Both the position numbers and the translations under genes were made by a program. The notes under the pieces were generated by a model that did no database searches, was not told the DNA's origin, and saw only the letters and a list, made by a program, of their open reading frames with translations. A DNA stretch of 55,422 nucleotides from Opitutaceae bacterium (GTDB lineage Bacteria; Verrucomicrobiota; Verrucomicrobiia; Opitutales; Opitutaceae): positions 1 through 55,422 of the forward strand of contig JAEUGW010000035.1 in NCBI GenBank assembly GCA_016795565.1, in the 5' to 3' direction. Of this stretch, positions 41,802 through 51,068 are shown piece by piece; position 1 is the stretch's first letter, and each line of letters starts with the position of its first letter.

Positions 41802-41854
41802 TCAGTAATCAATGCATCCGTATCCGATGATACGTGTAAAGCCCCGATTGCGTC

Positions 41855-43705
41855 CTATTTCGCGGGCGATGCCGGGGCGGCGGCCTCGAGGATAATGTGG
41901 GTTTCCGTCTCCGCCACGGGCTTGAGCGTGAAATAGGGGGCCCGCCAGCGCGCGTAGGTTTGCATGAAGCCGGCGGTCGGGCCGGTTTTGCCCAGCACCA
42001 GATAGCGCAGGCCGGACTGCCGCCAGCGCCGCGCGGTCTCCTCGGGCCGGAGCGTTGCGTCGAACAGCCATGCGATCTCCGGGCTCCACAGGGGCGCGAC
42101 TTCAGTGCCCAGCGGGGCGAGCACGCGCGGCAAGCCGGCGTGGTCGGAGAGGATTCGCCGGCGGTCGGGCAGGGGCTGAATCCGGGCGAACAAGGCCTCG
42201 TTTACCGAGCGGACAACGGCGGGAAATTGCCCGGCGGCGTGCGGCCACTCGCGCACGGCGACGCGGTAGGGGTTTTCCGGCAACACGAGGGTCTTGGGCA
42301 GGGATTCCAAGAGCACGAGAGCGACAACGAGCGCTGCGGAACGCAGGGCGGCAGGGTGTTGCACCCAGATGCCGAGACCGTAGGCGGCGGCCACCGCGAG
42401 CAGGGCGCAGGCCGGGCTCAGCACCCGGAGCGAGTAGAACAGTCCGCCGGCCGTGTAGGCCACGGAGACAAACCAAAGGCCGGCCACCAAGGCCACAAAG
42501 CCGGCCACCAGCCGGGCCTCGCGCAGGCGTTGGGCCAGCAGGAAGCCCAAGGCGACCAATCCCACCAAGGCCGGCAGCGCCCACAGCGCGAGATAACGTC
42601 CCAGCGAGCGCCAATTTTCCGCAGAGCCCAGCGTTGCGCTGGCCGGGCCGCGAAACAGGTCGTTCCACGCGGTGAAGATTTCGTTGGTCGCAAACAGGCC
42701 GGCGACATTGAGGCTGTAGAAGGGGTTGCCGGTCAGCAGCCACACGCGCAAGGGCCACGCCAGGGCCACCGGCAGCGCCACCGCCGCCAGCAGCCAGGTC
42801 TGGCGGCGCGGTGCCTGCAGCCACAACGTCGCGGCGATGCCCGCCAGCGGGAAGATTGCACCGTATTCGCGGGTGCTGGCGGCAAGCACGGCAAAGCCGC
42901 CCGCGAGCAAGGCCCAGCGGTTGCCGTTTTCATCGCGCAGATGGGACAGGCTCCAGACCATCCCGGTCACGGCGACGGCAGTCAGGCCCGTTTCCTGCCC
43001 CAGGATGACGGACCAGGTCAGCAACGGGCACGCCGCGGCGAGCAACACGGCGCGACGGGCGACGATCGCGCCACCCCAGCGGCTGCCCAGCCGCCAGACG
43101 AGCTCGTGCACCGCCAGCAATTGCAGCCCGACGACCGGCGTGGTCCACAGCGCGTGCGAGTTGCCGCCGCAGGCGTAGGCCCAGGCATAGAGGCCCGCCA
43201 CCCCCGGGGGGATGCTCTCGGCCCAGAAGTAGCGGACGAAATCCTCCGCGCGGCGCGGTGGATAAAAATCCAGCGAGCCGCAGTGCAGCATCTGCTCGGC
43301 CAGCCAGCTCCAGCGGAAGGTGACATCCGGGCCGTTGAGCGGGTGGGTGCCCAGCCGCCAGGCGACGATGAGCCAGAACGCGCCGTAGAGCGGCAACCAC
43401 CAACCCATCTGCGTGAAGCACGCGAACGACGAACTGATCTGCGTGGGGCCGGGCCGCGCCGGCACGAGCCGGGCGAGCAGGGCCACGAGGCCGAGCGCCG
43501 CCGCGAGCGTGGACAGGGAAATGGCAGCACCGGTCCAGGCAAAGGTCAGCACCACTGCATACAGCGTGGCGGCCGAGGTGGCGAACGCCGCGGCCAGCGA
43601 CCAGGGCAGTCGCAAGGCCCGGAGCAGCATCGAGCCGGGCAGCAGCAGGCCTCCCAGCAGGAGCGCCAGGCGCAGCGGGATTTCGAGGTAAGCCGGCAGG
43701 TTCAT
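41855..43705 (-). CDS. Multi-pass membrane glycosyltransferase-like protein (GT-C type)
   Basis: A 616-residue protein with about 11-13 membrane helices and a soluble C-terminal domain of about 130 residues. The first-loop segment HPLNGPDVTFRWSWLAEQML and the long alternation of helices suggest a lipid-linked-sugar GT-C transferase or related PMT-like protein, but I cannot identify the family more precisely. MNLPAYLEIPLRLALLLGGL (start 43705) is preferred to upstream ATG 43789, which would add a leader from repeat DNA. Confidence 0.6.
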   Translation of the reverse strand: MNLPAYLEIPLRLALLLGGLLLPGSMLLRALRLPWSLAAAFATSAATLYAVVLTFAWTGAAISLSTLAAALGLVALLARLVPARPGPTQISSSFACFTQMGWWLPLYGAFWLIVAWRLGTHPLNGPDVTFRWSWLAEQMLHCGSLDFYPPRRAEDFVRYFWAESIPPGVAGLYAWAYACGGNSHALWTTPVVGLQLLAVHELVWRLGSRWGGAIVARRAVLLAAACPLLTWSVILGQETGLTAVAVTGMVWSLSHLRDENGNRWALLAGGFAVLAASTREYGAIFPLAGIAATLWLQAPRRQTWLLAAVALPVALAWPLRVWLLTGNPFYSLNVAGLFATNEIFTAWNDLFRGPASATLGSAENWRSLGRYLALWALPALVGLVALGFLLAQRLREARLVAGFVALVAGLWFVSVAYTAGGLFYSLRVLSPACALLAVAAAYGLGIWVQHPAALRSAALVVALVLLESLPKTLVLPENPYRVAVREWPHAAGQFPAVVRSVNEALFARIQPLPDRRRILSDHAGLPRVLAPLGTEVAPLWSPEIAWLFDATLRPEETARRWRQSGLRYLVLGKTGPTAGFMQTYARWRAPYFTLKPVAETETHIILEAAAPASPAK

Positions 43706-43797
43706 GTCCCGAAATGATGAAAATGCCGGCCGGCCATTATGAGACAGGATAGCAAACCGCGAGGCTTGCGTGGAACACGCAATGAACACCCCAAGGC

Positions 43798-43886
43798 ATT
43801 GTCATGCTGAGCGCAGCGAAGCATCCATCATGAAATGCGCCAGCGGTCATCCTGATGGATTCCTCGCTTCGCTCAGAATGACAGGA
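43798..43886. repeat. TGTCATTCTGAG-type inverted element
   Basis: Opposed ends GTCATGCTGAGCGCAGCGAAG (first part) and GCTTCGCTCAGAATGACAGG bracket a short core. It is related to the elements at 31203-31307. It occupies most of the 43706-43902 gap, which otherwise holds no gene. Confidence 0.7.
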
Positions 43887-43902
43887 ATCGGACATGGCGG
43901 CT

Positions 43903-45021
43903 TCAGTTCGCCGCGGTGGCCGCGCGGGCTTTTTCCGTCTTCAGGCGCAACTGGCCGCAGGCGGCGTCGATGGCGTGGCCTTTCTCCCGGCGGAGCGTGA
44001 CGGAGACGCCGCCGCGGTCGAGCACCTGGGCGAACTTCTCCTGGCGCGTGAGGCTGGGGCGTTTCCAGGGCAGGCCCTCGACCGTGTTGTAGGGGATGAG
44101 GTTCACGTGGGCGTGCAGGTCGTGGGCGATGTCGCGGAGCTTCCCGGCCTGGTCGAGCGAGTCGTTGATGTCCTCGATGAGGATGAACTCCAGCGTGACC
44201 ATGCGGCCGCGTTTCTCGGAGAACTCGCGGATGGCGGGGATGAGCTCGGCGAGCGGGTATTTTTTGTTCACCGGCATGATCTGCTCTCGGACCTCGTCGG
44301 TGGCGCCGTGCAGGGAGATGGCGAGGCGGAGGCCGAGCGGCTCGTCGGCCAGTTGCCGGATCTTGGGCACGAGCCCGGAGGTGGAGAGCGTGATGCGCCG
44401 CGCGCCGAAGCCGAGGCCCCAGTCGGCGTTGAGGATGGTGAGCGCGCGGAGGATGGCGTCGTAATTGTGGAGCGGCTCGCCCATGCCCATGACCACGAGG
44501 TTGTCGAACGACACGAGCTCGGCGTGGGCGCGGGGGGTGCGGGCGTCCTCCTGCCGGCACACCTGGATGAGCTGGTGGACGATCTCCCCGGCGGAGAGAT
44601 TGCGCTTCAGGCCGTCGAGGCCGGAGGCGCAGAACTTGCAGCCCATGGCGCAGCCGACTTGGGTGGAGATGCAGATGGTCTTGCGGGAGTTCTCCTGCCC
44701 GACCCCGAGCTGCGGGGCGCGGATGATGACGGTCTCGATGAGGGATTGGTCGCCCAGCTCCAGCAGGAGCTTGTCGGTCACATCCTCGGATTGCTTGGTC
44801 AGGACGAACTTTGTCGGCTCCAGCTCGAAAGTGGCGGCCAGCCAGGCGCGGAGGGCGCGGGAGAGATTGGTCATGTCCTCCCAGGAGCGGACCCGCTTCT
44901 TGTAAAGCCATTCGGTGATCTGCCGGGCGCGAAAGGCCGGGTGCCCGTGCGCCGCGAGCTGGGCGCCCAGCGAATCGAGGGTTTCGCCGTAGATGGACGG
45001 CTTGGCGGGAAGATATCTCAA
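43903..45021 (-). CDS. rlmN: 23S rRNA (adenine-2503-C2)/tRNA methyltransferase RlmN
   Basis: Radical-SAM enzyme methylating A2503 of 23S rRNA and A37 of some tRNAs. The [4Fe-4S] cluster motif is in ISTQVGCAMGCKFCASG (CxxxCxxC). N-terminal helical RNA-binding region (RQITEWLYKKRVRSWEDMTN), SAM segment NLVVMGMGEPLHNYD, and the C-terminal cysteine in DAACGQLRL that forms the methyl adduct. It is 372 residues, normal. Divergent from lptF/G. Confidence 0.95.
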   Translation of the reverse strand: MRYLPAKPSIYGETLDSLGAQLAAHGHPAFRARQITEWLYKKRVRSWEDMTNLSRALRAWLAATFELEPTKFVLTKQSEDVTDKLLLELGDQSLIETVIIRAPQLGVGQENSRKTICISTQVGCAMGCKFCASGLDGLKRNLSAGEIVHQLIQVCRQEDARTPRAHAELVSFDNLVVMGMGEPLHNYDAILRALTILNADWGLGFGARRITLSTSGLVPKIRQLADEPLGLRLAISLHGATDEVREQIMPVNKKYPLAELIPAIREFSEKRGRMVTLEFILIEDINDSLDQAGKLRDIAHDLHAHVNLIPYNTVEGLPWKRPSLTRQEKFAQVLDRGGVSVTLRREKGHAIDAACGQLRLKTEKARAATAAN

Positions 45022-45070
45022 GGGAGCGGGAAAAGGAGGGAGCGAAAACGCGGCGTTGCAGTCGGACTCT

Positions 45071-45098
45071 CAACGCTCAACCTGCAACTTTCAACCCA
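45071..45098. repeat. Heptamer array B upstream of lptF/G
   Basis: CAACGCT, CAACCTG, CAACTTT, CAACCCA: four exact units with the CAACNNN word shared with array A. It ends 4 bp before the ATG of the permease gene, where a ribosome site would be. Confidence 0.82.
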
Positions 45099-45102
45099 GC
45101 AG

Positions 45103-46242
45103 ATGAACCTCATCCACCGGCATATCTTCGCCAATGTCGTCCTGACGTGCGGCGCGGCCGTGGGGTTGTTCGGGTTCGTGCTGCTGCTGGCGAATGTGCT
45201 GAAGGATCTTCTGGGCTACCTGCTGCAGGGGCAGATCGAGGTGGACACTTTCATGCGGCTGACCGGGCTGCTGGTGCCGTTCGTGATCTCCTATGCGCTG
45301 CCCATGGGCATGCTGACGGGAATCCTGCTCGTGCTCGGGCGGATGTCGTCCGACCGGGAGATCACCGCGCTGCGCGCCTCGGGCATGAGCGTGGCGTGGC
45401 TCTCGGCCCCGATCCTGTTTCTGGCGCTCCTGGGGGTGACGCTGGCCGCCTTCGTCAATTTCCAATTCATGCCGGTGGCCCGGCTGGCCTACCAGCGCGA
45501 GCTGGCCGGGGCCGTGCAGCGGAATCCCCTGAGCTTCATCGTGCCGAAGACGTTCATCCGGGATTTTCCCGGCGTCATCATCTACGTCGGCGACAAGCAG
45601 GCCGACCTGCTCAAGGACATCTGGATCTGGGAGCTCGACAAGCAGAAGCGCGTGATCAACTCGGGCCGCGCCACGACCGGGTGGATCCGGTTTGACGCCG
45701 CCCGGAGCAAGCTGGTGTTGAGCCTCGATTTCCTCTCGGCCGAGGTGCGCGACCGCCAGGATCCCGAGAACCCCGCCAAGATCCGCAGCGGCGGGGCCAC
45801 GGACCATGCGACGTTTGACCTGCAGCTCGACAAGCTGACCGGGCAGCAGGCCGTCAAGGTGAAGACCAAGTGGCTCACCTTCCCGCAGCTGGTGGCGGAG
45901 TGGCGGCGGCTGCGGCAGCCGGATCCGGCGGTGCCGGCGGACGAGCGCACGCAGCAATTGATGCGCGTGCAAATCACCATCCACGAGAAATTCGCCACGG
46001 CGTTCTCGGTGCTGTCGTTCGCCCTCGTCGCGATTCCCCTCGGCATCAAGGTCTCGCGCAAGGAGACCTCGGCCAACCTCGGCATCGGGCTCCTGCTGGC
46101 ACTCGGCTACTATTTTGCGACCATCGCGGCCGGCTGGTTCGACAACCATCCCGCCCTGCGGCCCGACTTGCTCATGTGGCTGCCCAATCTCGGATTCCAA
46201 GGCCTTGGCCTGTGGATGTTTTACCGGGTGGACCGGGCATGA
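45103..46242 (+). CDS. LptF/LptG family LPS export permease
   Basis: A 379-residue protein with six membrane helices and a periplasmic beta-jellyroll between helices 3 and 4. The N terminus LIHRHIFANVVLTCGAAVGL and helix ALPMGMLTGILLVLGRMSSD are typical of LptF/LptG. The C-terminal AIPLGIKVSRKETSANLGIG is the conserved coupling segment for LptB. Only one such gene is in the window; the partner permease must lie elsewhere. ATG 45103 follows heptamer array B directly. Confidence 0.9.
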   Translation: MNLIHRHIFANVVLTCGAAVGLFGFVLLLANVLKDLLGYLLQGQIEVDTFMRLTGLLVPFVISYALPMGMLTGILLVLGRMSSDREITALRASGMSVAWLSAPILFLALLGVTLAAFVNFQFMPVARLAYQRELAGAVQRNPLSFIVPKTFIRDFPGVIIYVGDKQADLLKDIWIWELDKQKRVINSGRATTGWIRFDAARSKLVLSLDFLSAEVRDRQDPENPAKIRSGGATDHATFDLQLDKLTGQQAVKVKTKWLTFPQLVAEWRRLRQPDPAVPADERTQQLMRVQITIHEKFATAFSVLSFALVAIPLGIKVSRKETSANLGIGLLLALGYYFATIAAGWFDNHPALRPDLLMWLPNLGFQGLGLWMFYRVDRA

Positions 46243-46260
46243 GCACGCCGCCGTCAGTCG

Positions 46261-46327
46261 TTGGCGGGAGCCCCGCCAAGGGTTGTAAACCCGTCCGCGC
46301 CGGTAACTCCGGCCCCGGCGCGCCGTC
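46261..46327. repeat. Cluster of three small hairpins
   Basis: TTGGCGG/CCGCCAA, GGGTT-GTA-AACCC and GCGCCGG/CCGGCGC lie in succession in the gap between lptF/G and the sigma-factor gene. No gene is seen. Confidence 0.55.
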
Positions 46328-46359
46328 ACTGGGAATGTGCCCAATTCCCGCCCAATTCC

Positions 46360-46947
46360 ATGGCTGACGACCCGTTCGACTTCGCCGGTTGCCTCGAACG
46401 CGTGCGCCAGCATGACCAGGCGGCCGCCCGGCAGCTCGTCGAGCACCTCTATCCGCTGGTCAACCGCATTGTGCGCTCCCACCTCCCCCGGCGCGTGGCG
46501 GTGGAAGACCTCGCGCAGGACATCTTCCTGAAAATGTTCACCCGCCTCGAACAATACCAGGGCCACGTGCCGTTCCCGCACTGGGTCTCCCGCATCGCGG
46601 TCACGACCTGCATCGACCAGCTGCGCGCCCAGCAGCGCCGCCCGGAATTCCGCTGGGCCGACCTGTCCGAGACCGAGGCCGAGGTGCTGTCCAACGTGAT
46701 GACCGACGAGCGCGACGCGCGGCCCGGCGAGGCCCTCGCCGCCCGCGAGCTGGTGCACAAGCTGCTCGCCCAGCTGAAGCCCGACGACCAGCTCGTGATC
46801 CAGCTGCTCGACCTCGAGCAAAAGACCATCGCCGAGATCAGCGCCCTCACGGGTTGGAACCAGACCCTCGTCAAGGTGCGGGCCTTTCGCGCCAGACGGA
46901 AATTGCAAAAGCTCTTCCAGGAACTACAAGGCAAGGAGAAGTCATGA
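46360..46947 (+). CDS. ECF-type RNA polymerase sigma factor
   Basis: A 195-residue sigma-70-family protein with regions 2 and 4 only. Region 2: HLPRRVAVEDLAQDIFLKMF then HWVSRIAVTTCIDQLRAQQR. Region 4: LVIQLLDLEQKTIAEISALT then GWNQTLVKVRAFRARRKLQK. It is followed with a four-base overlap by a small membrane protein and a periplasmic Spy/CnrX-like protein, suggesting a sigma/anti-sigma/sensor unit. ATG 46360 is used; the frame before it is repeat DNA. Confidence 0.9.
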   Translation: MADDPFDFAGCLERVRQHDQAAARQLVEHLYPLVNRIVRSHLPRRVAVEDLAQDIFLKMFTRLEQYQGHVPFPHWVSRIAVTTCIDQLRAQQRRPEFRWADLSETEAEVLSNVMTDERDARPGEALAARELVHKLLAQLKPDDQLVIQLLDLEQKTIAEISALTGWNQTLVKVRAFRARRKLQKLFQELQGKEKS

Positions 46948-47234
46948 ACCGATTCGACCAGCAGTGGCAAAAACTCACCGCCCTCGCGCGCTCGGCCCCC
47001 GCCGAGCCCGCCGCCGCCGCCCCGCATGGCTTCGCCACGCGCGTGGCCGCCCGCGCCGCGACGGCCCCCCTGGCGCCGTGGGCCGGGTTCGAGCGCGTCG
47101 CGCTGCGCGGCCTGCTCGTCGCCGCCGCGCTGGGCGTGGCCGCCATCGCGCTCAACTATTCCGTCATCCAGTCGGAGCCGGCGGAGGATTTTGCCGCCAC
47201 CGACGCGATTCCCGAGCTGCTGGGCATCACCTGA
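46944..47234 (+). CDS. Small single-pass membrane protein, possible anti-sigma factor
   Basis: A 96-residue protein: an N-terminal cytoplasmic part (MNRFDQQWQKLTALARSAPA) then one membrane helix (ALRGLLVAAALGVAAIALNY) and a short acidic periplasmic tail. No sequence match to a known anti-sigma domain, but it overlaps the ECF sigma gene by four bases and precedes a CnrX/Spy-like periplasmic protein, the order of CnrH-CnrY-CnrX-type systems. Function is inferred from context only. Confidence 0.6.
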   Translation: MNRFDQQWQKLTALARSAPAEPAAAAPHGFATRVAARAATAPLAPWAGFERVALRGLLVAAALGVAAIALNYSVIQSEPAEDFAATDAIPELLGIT

Positions 47235-47235
47235 G

Positions 47236-47691
47236 ATGAAGCAACCCTGGAAGATCATCATCCTCCTGCTGGGCATCTTTGTCGCCGGCGGCGTGACGGG
47301 CGGGCTGGTCACCTTGCGGATCTGGAAGGAAAAAATGGGCAACCGCCCGGTGCCCGAAGAGTGGGCCCCGCGCCACCTCAAGCGGCTGTCTGACCGGCTG
47401 GAGCTGACCCCCGCGCAGCAGGAACAGCTCCGGCCCGTCGTGCGCCGCAACATGGAGCAACTGGGCCGCGTGCGGAACACTTTCGTGGCGGACACCCAAA
47501 CGGTGGTCGAGGCCATGCAGCGGGAGATCGCGCAGATGCTCACGCCGGAGCAGCGCGACAAGTTCGCGCAGATGAACCGCGAGCTGCGCGACGCCCGGGA
47601 GTCCCGCGAAAAAGCCGAGCGGGCCAAACGGCCCAAGCCCAGCCATCCCGCCCGCGAACCCGCGCCGCCCGCCAAGCCGCCCGGCAACTGA
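47236..47691 (+). CDS. Periplasmic Spy/CpxP/CnrX-like sensor protein, membrane anchored
   Basis: A 151-residue protein. An N-terminal membrane helix (IIILLLGIFVAGGVTGGLVT) is followed by a helical periplasmic domain with two LTP-Q motifs, LELTPAQQEQLRPVV and MLTPEQRDKFAQMNRE. These are the hallmark of the Spy/CpxP/ZraP/CnrX family. The Pro/Lys-rich tail is disordered. Family members act as metal sensors or chaperones. With the upstream sigma and membrane gene it probably forms a signalling trio. Confidence 0.75.
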   Translation: MKQPWKIIILLLGIFVAGGVTGGLVTLRIWKEKMGNRPVPEEWAPRHLKRLSDRLELTPAQQEQLRPVVRRNMEQLGRVRNTFVADTQTVVEAMQREIAQMLTPEQRDKFAQMNRELRDARESREKAERAKRPKPSHPAREPAPPAKPPGN

Positions 47692-47751
47692 GCCGGATTC
47701 CCCTCCCGAGGGTGCCCGACCGGCGCCCTTTTGACGGTGGGTCTGTTTGCT

Positions 47752-47820
47752 GTAGCGGCGGTCTATGACCGCCGACTGGCGCGGCGTGGTTTTCGCTCGG
47801 CGGTCATAGACCGCCGCCAC
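47752..47820. repeat. REP pair, inverted
   Basis: Plus: GTAG with stem CGGCGGTC/GACCGCCG (47752-47774). Minus: GTGG-headed copy of the same stem (47820-47798). The plus copy is identical over 23 bp to the one inside dnaX (49218-49240). Confidence 0.85.
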
Positions 47821-47898
47821 AGATTTTTGATCAGACTGACCCACTACCCCGTTTTTATTTTGGTTGCAGGAGGGGAGGCCGGACCTACGTTCCGCGCT

Positions 47899-47994
47899 GG
47901 CCAGGCGCCATGCATGGGCAGGCGCGTGAACCCCGCCAGGGCCGGAAGGCAGCAACGGTGACGACGTCCTCCCAGTGCCGTGGATTGCCTGGCC
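47899..47994 (+). ncRNA. ffs: Signal recognition particle RNA (4.5S-type, small)
   Basis: The conserved SRP Alu-less helix-8 segment is present: CCAGGGCCGGAAGGCAGCA, containing the GGAA tetraloop and the Ffh-binding internal loop. Flanking arms GGCCAGGC (47899-47906) and GCCTGGCC (47987-47994) close the hairpin perfectly. The length is about 96 nt, appropriate for a bacterial 4.5S RNA. It lies just upstream of dnaX, a neighbourhood also seen in Firmicutes. The ends are approximate. Confidence 0.88.
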
Positions 47995-48003
47995 ACTCCC
48001 TTT

Positions 48004-48038
48004 CATTTTCGATTTTGGATTCCTGATTTTCGATTCCT
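48004..48038. repeat. Heptamer array E directly before dnaX start
   Basis: CATTTTC, GATTTTG, GATTCCT, GATTTTC, GATTCCT: five exact units. The ATG of dnaX starts at 48040, one base into what would be the sixth unit. Confidence 0.85.
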
Positions 48039-48039
48039 G

Positions 48040-49172
<1,133 letters not shown>

Positions 49173-49179
<7 letters not shown>

Positions 49180-49532
49180 CGCAGCCACCTGAGGCGCCGA
49201 AGCCCGAGGAGGAATCTGTAGCGGCGGTCTATGACCGCCGATCCGAGGGAAACGGCGGTCAAAGACCGCCGCCACAGGGATACTCCGCCGATGCCCCCGC
49301 CGGCCCCTCGTCCGAGGAGGAATCCGCCTTTCTCGCCCAGGAACGCGAGATGGGCAGCGTGACGCCCGAGTTGACGCACGTGGAAACGCCGCCCGAGGAC
49401 CAGGGCGACCTGCCGCCGATGGACGACCTGATCAAGCGCATCCCGGCCCCCGCCCGCGAAGTCCTGGAGGAATTGTTCCGCCCCCGCTTTGTGACCGTGA
49501 AGCGGATTCCGGTGCATGCCCTGAAGCCGTAA
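49173..49532 (+). CDS. dnaX: DnaX tau-specific C-terminal extension (reached by -1 slippage)
   Basis: In the -1 frame relative to gamma the sequence stays open from the A9 tract to a TAA at 49530-49532 (about 120 codons). The read is Pro/Glu-rich at first ([14 protein letters not shown]), then passes in frame through a REP pair ([20 protein letters not shown]), then becomes ordered: [20 protein letters not shown] and [17 protein letters not shown] short hypothetical gene at ATG 49350 is an alternative, but the uninterrupted frame and A9 favour one tau product. Confidence 0.7.
49218..49275. repeat. REP pair inside the dnaX tau extension
   Basis: Plus GTAG-headed CGGCGGTC/GACCGCCG hairpin (49218-49240) and a minus GTGG-headed partner (49275-49253), spaced by 12 bp. 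A 13-bp direct repeat CCGAGGAGGAATC flanks the region (49204-49216 and 49312-49324). Confidence 0.85.
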
Positions 49533-49580
49533 TTCCCGTCTCGCCTCGTCTCTCCGAGCCCATCACGCTGCCGCCCCGAG

Positions 49581-51038
49581 ATGTCCGAGACTTTCGCCCT
49601 CAAGCCCACGCACAAGGCCGTCCGCGCCTACTACCTTGCGCTGGCCCAGTTGGCGAACGTTGGCGCCAAGCACGAATCCGCCGTCCGCGCGACCTTCGAC
49701 ACGCTGCTTGAGGCCGCCGCCGGCCCGCTCAAGTGGACCCTGGTCCGCGAATATCCCGTCTCCCGCAAGGGTGCCGCGCCCCTCAAGCTCGACGGCATGC
49801 TGCTCGACGCCTACCGCATCCCGCACGGTGCCATCGAGGCCAAGGACGACGCCGACGACCTGAAGGCCGAGATGCTCGCCAAGCTCAAGCTCGGCTACCC
49901 CTCGAAAAACACTCTCTTCTGGCAGCCCCGCCGCGCCCTCCTCGTGCAGGACGGCAAGGTCGTGCTCGATTCCGCCATCGACACCAAGCCCGAGCAGTTG
50001 GTCGCCGTGCTGGAACGGTTCTTCGCGTACAGCCGGATCAAATGGAGCATGCATCTCAAAGCGAAGCTGCGACGGGAGATGTTCATGAACTATGATGCGA
50101 AGAACATACGCAGCGTTTACTACCGGCCATTTACTGAACGACTGCTCTATTGGGACGAGGTATTGGTGGATGTCCCTTCGCACCAAGCACGCTTCTTCCC
50201 CAAACCGGTTGCTCACGATGAGAACCGCCTGCTCTGCGTTAGCGATGTCGGATATAGATCCCCTTTCAGTGCGTTGGTAACGCGAGCGCCGGTGGATCTT
50301 CATTTGTGTGCAAGCTCCGATGGATTCGAGTGTTTTCCCCTCTACACCTACGACGCTGACGGCGGGCACCGGCGGGACAATGTCACGGATTGGGCCTTGG
50401 AGCAGTTCAAGGCGCAGTATCCGAAGGCGAAGATTACCAAGAAGGACATATTCCACTACGTCTATGCCGTGCTGCACCACCCGGCCTACCGGGAGAAATA
50501 CGCCGCCAACCTCCGCCGCGAGTTGCCGCGCATCCCGTTCGCGCCCGACTTCGCCGCCTTTGCCAAGGCCGGCGAGAAGCTGGCCGCCCTGCACACCGGC
50601 TACGAGACGCAGAAGGAGTTCAAGCTGAAGCGCGTCGAAGCAGGGAAGAAACCCGACTGGCGCGTGGAGAAGATGAAGCTGTCCAAGGACAAGACCGCGC
50701 TGATCTACAACGACTGGCTCACGCTTGAGGGCATCCCGGCCGCCGCGCACACCTACCGCCTCGGCAACCGCAGCGCCCTGGACTGGATCATCGACCAGTA
50801 TCAGGTCGAGCGCGCCAAGGAGGACGCCGACAAAATCCTCAGCGACCCCAACCGCGCCGACGACGAGGAATACATCGTCCGGCTGGTCGGCCAAGTCGTC
50901 ACGGTCAGCGTCGAGACGATGAAGCTCGTAGCCGCGCTGCCCTCGCTGGGGGACGGCAAGTCCGCCGCCGGCTACACGCAGGCCGAGATGGACGCCGCCC
51001 ACCACTACACCATCGAGGAGGAGCCCGCCGGGGCATAG
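49581..51038 (+). CDS. Internally deleted type ISP/IIG restriction-modification enzyme (nuclease plus specificity domain, methyltransferase missing)
   Basis: A 485-residue protein. Residues 1-148 match the N-terminal nuclease domain of single-chain type ISP/IIG enzymes: KPTHKAVRAYYLALAQLANV and, with PD-(D/E)XK residues D71 and E86-x-K88, LKLDGML then AIEAKDDADDL. Directly after ERFF the sequence jumps to KWSMHLKAKLRREMF then YYRPFTERLLYW, the start of the C-terminal target-recognition domain. The N6-adenine methyltransferase (NPPY-type) domain that normally lies between is absent. The join is in frame. A local dip in GC (about 50085-50340) lies near it. Either a degenerate remnant or a reduced enzyme. 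Confidence 0.75.
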   Translation: MSETFALKPTHKAVRAYYLALAQLANVGAKHESAVRATFDTLLEAAAGPLKWTLVREYPVSRKGAAPLKLDGMLLDAYRIPHGAIEAKDDADDLKAEMLAKLKLGYPSKNTLFWQPRRALLVQDGKVVLDSAIDTKPEQLVAVLERFFAYSRIKWSMHLKAKLRREMFMNYDAKNIRSVYYRPFTERLLYWDEVLVDVPSHQARFFPKPVAHDENRLLCVSDVGYRSPFSALVTRAPVDLHLCASSDGFECFPLYTYDADGGHRRDNVTDWALEQFKAQYPKAKITKKDIFHYVYAVLHHPAYREKYAANLRRELPRIPFAPDFAAFAKAGEKLAALHTGYETQKEFKLKRVEAGKKPDWRVEKMKLSKDKTALIYNDWLTLEGIPAAAHTYRLGNRSALDWIIDQYQVERAKEDADKILSDPNRADDEEYIVRLVGQVVTVSVETMKLVAALPSLGDGKSAAGYTQAEMDAAHHYTIEEEPAGA

Positions 51039-51068
51039 GCGCGTCTACCTGCCCAAACGACATTCGCC

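Noticed and set aside
41802..41854. Riboswitch upstream of metF
   Set aside because: The gap is only about 50 bp and lacks any SAM- or B12-type core; only a short palindrome is present.
49350..49532. Independent small gene downstream of dnaX
   Set aside because: It is in the -1 frame of dnaX with no stop back to the A9 tract, so it is better explained as the tau tail.
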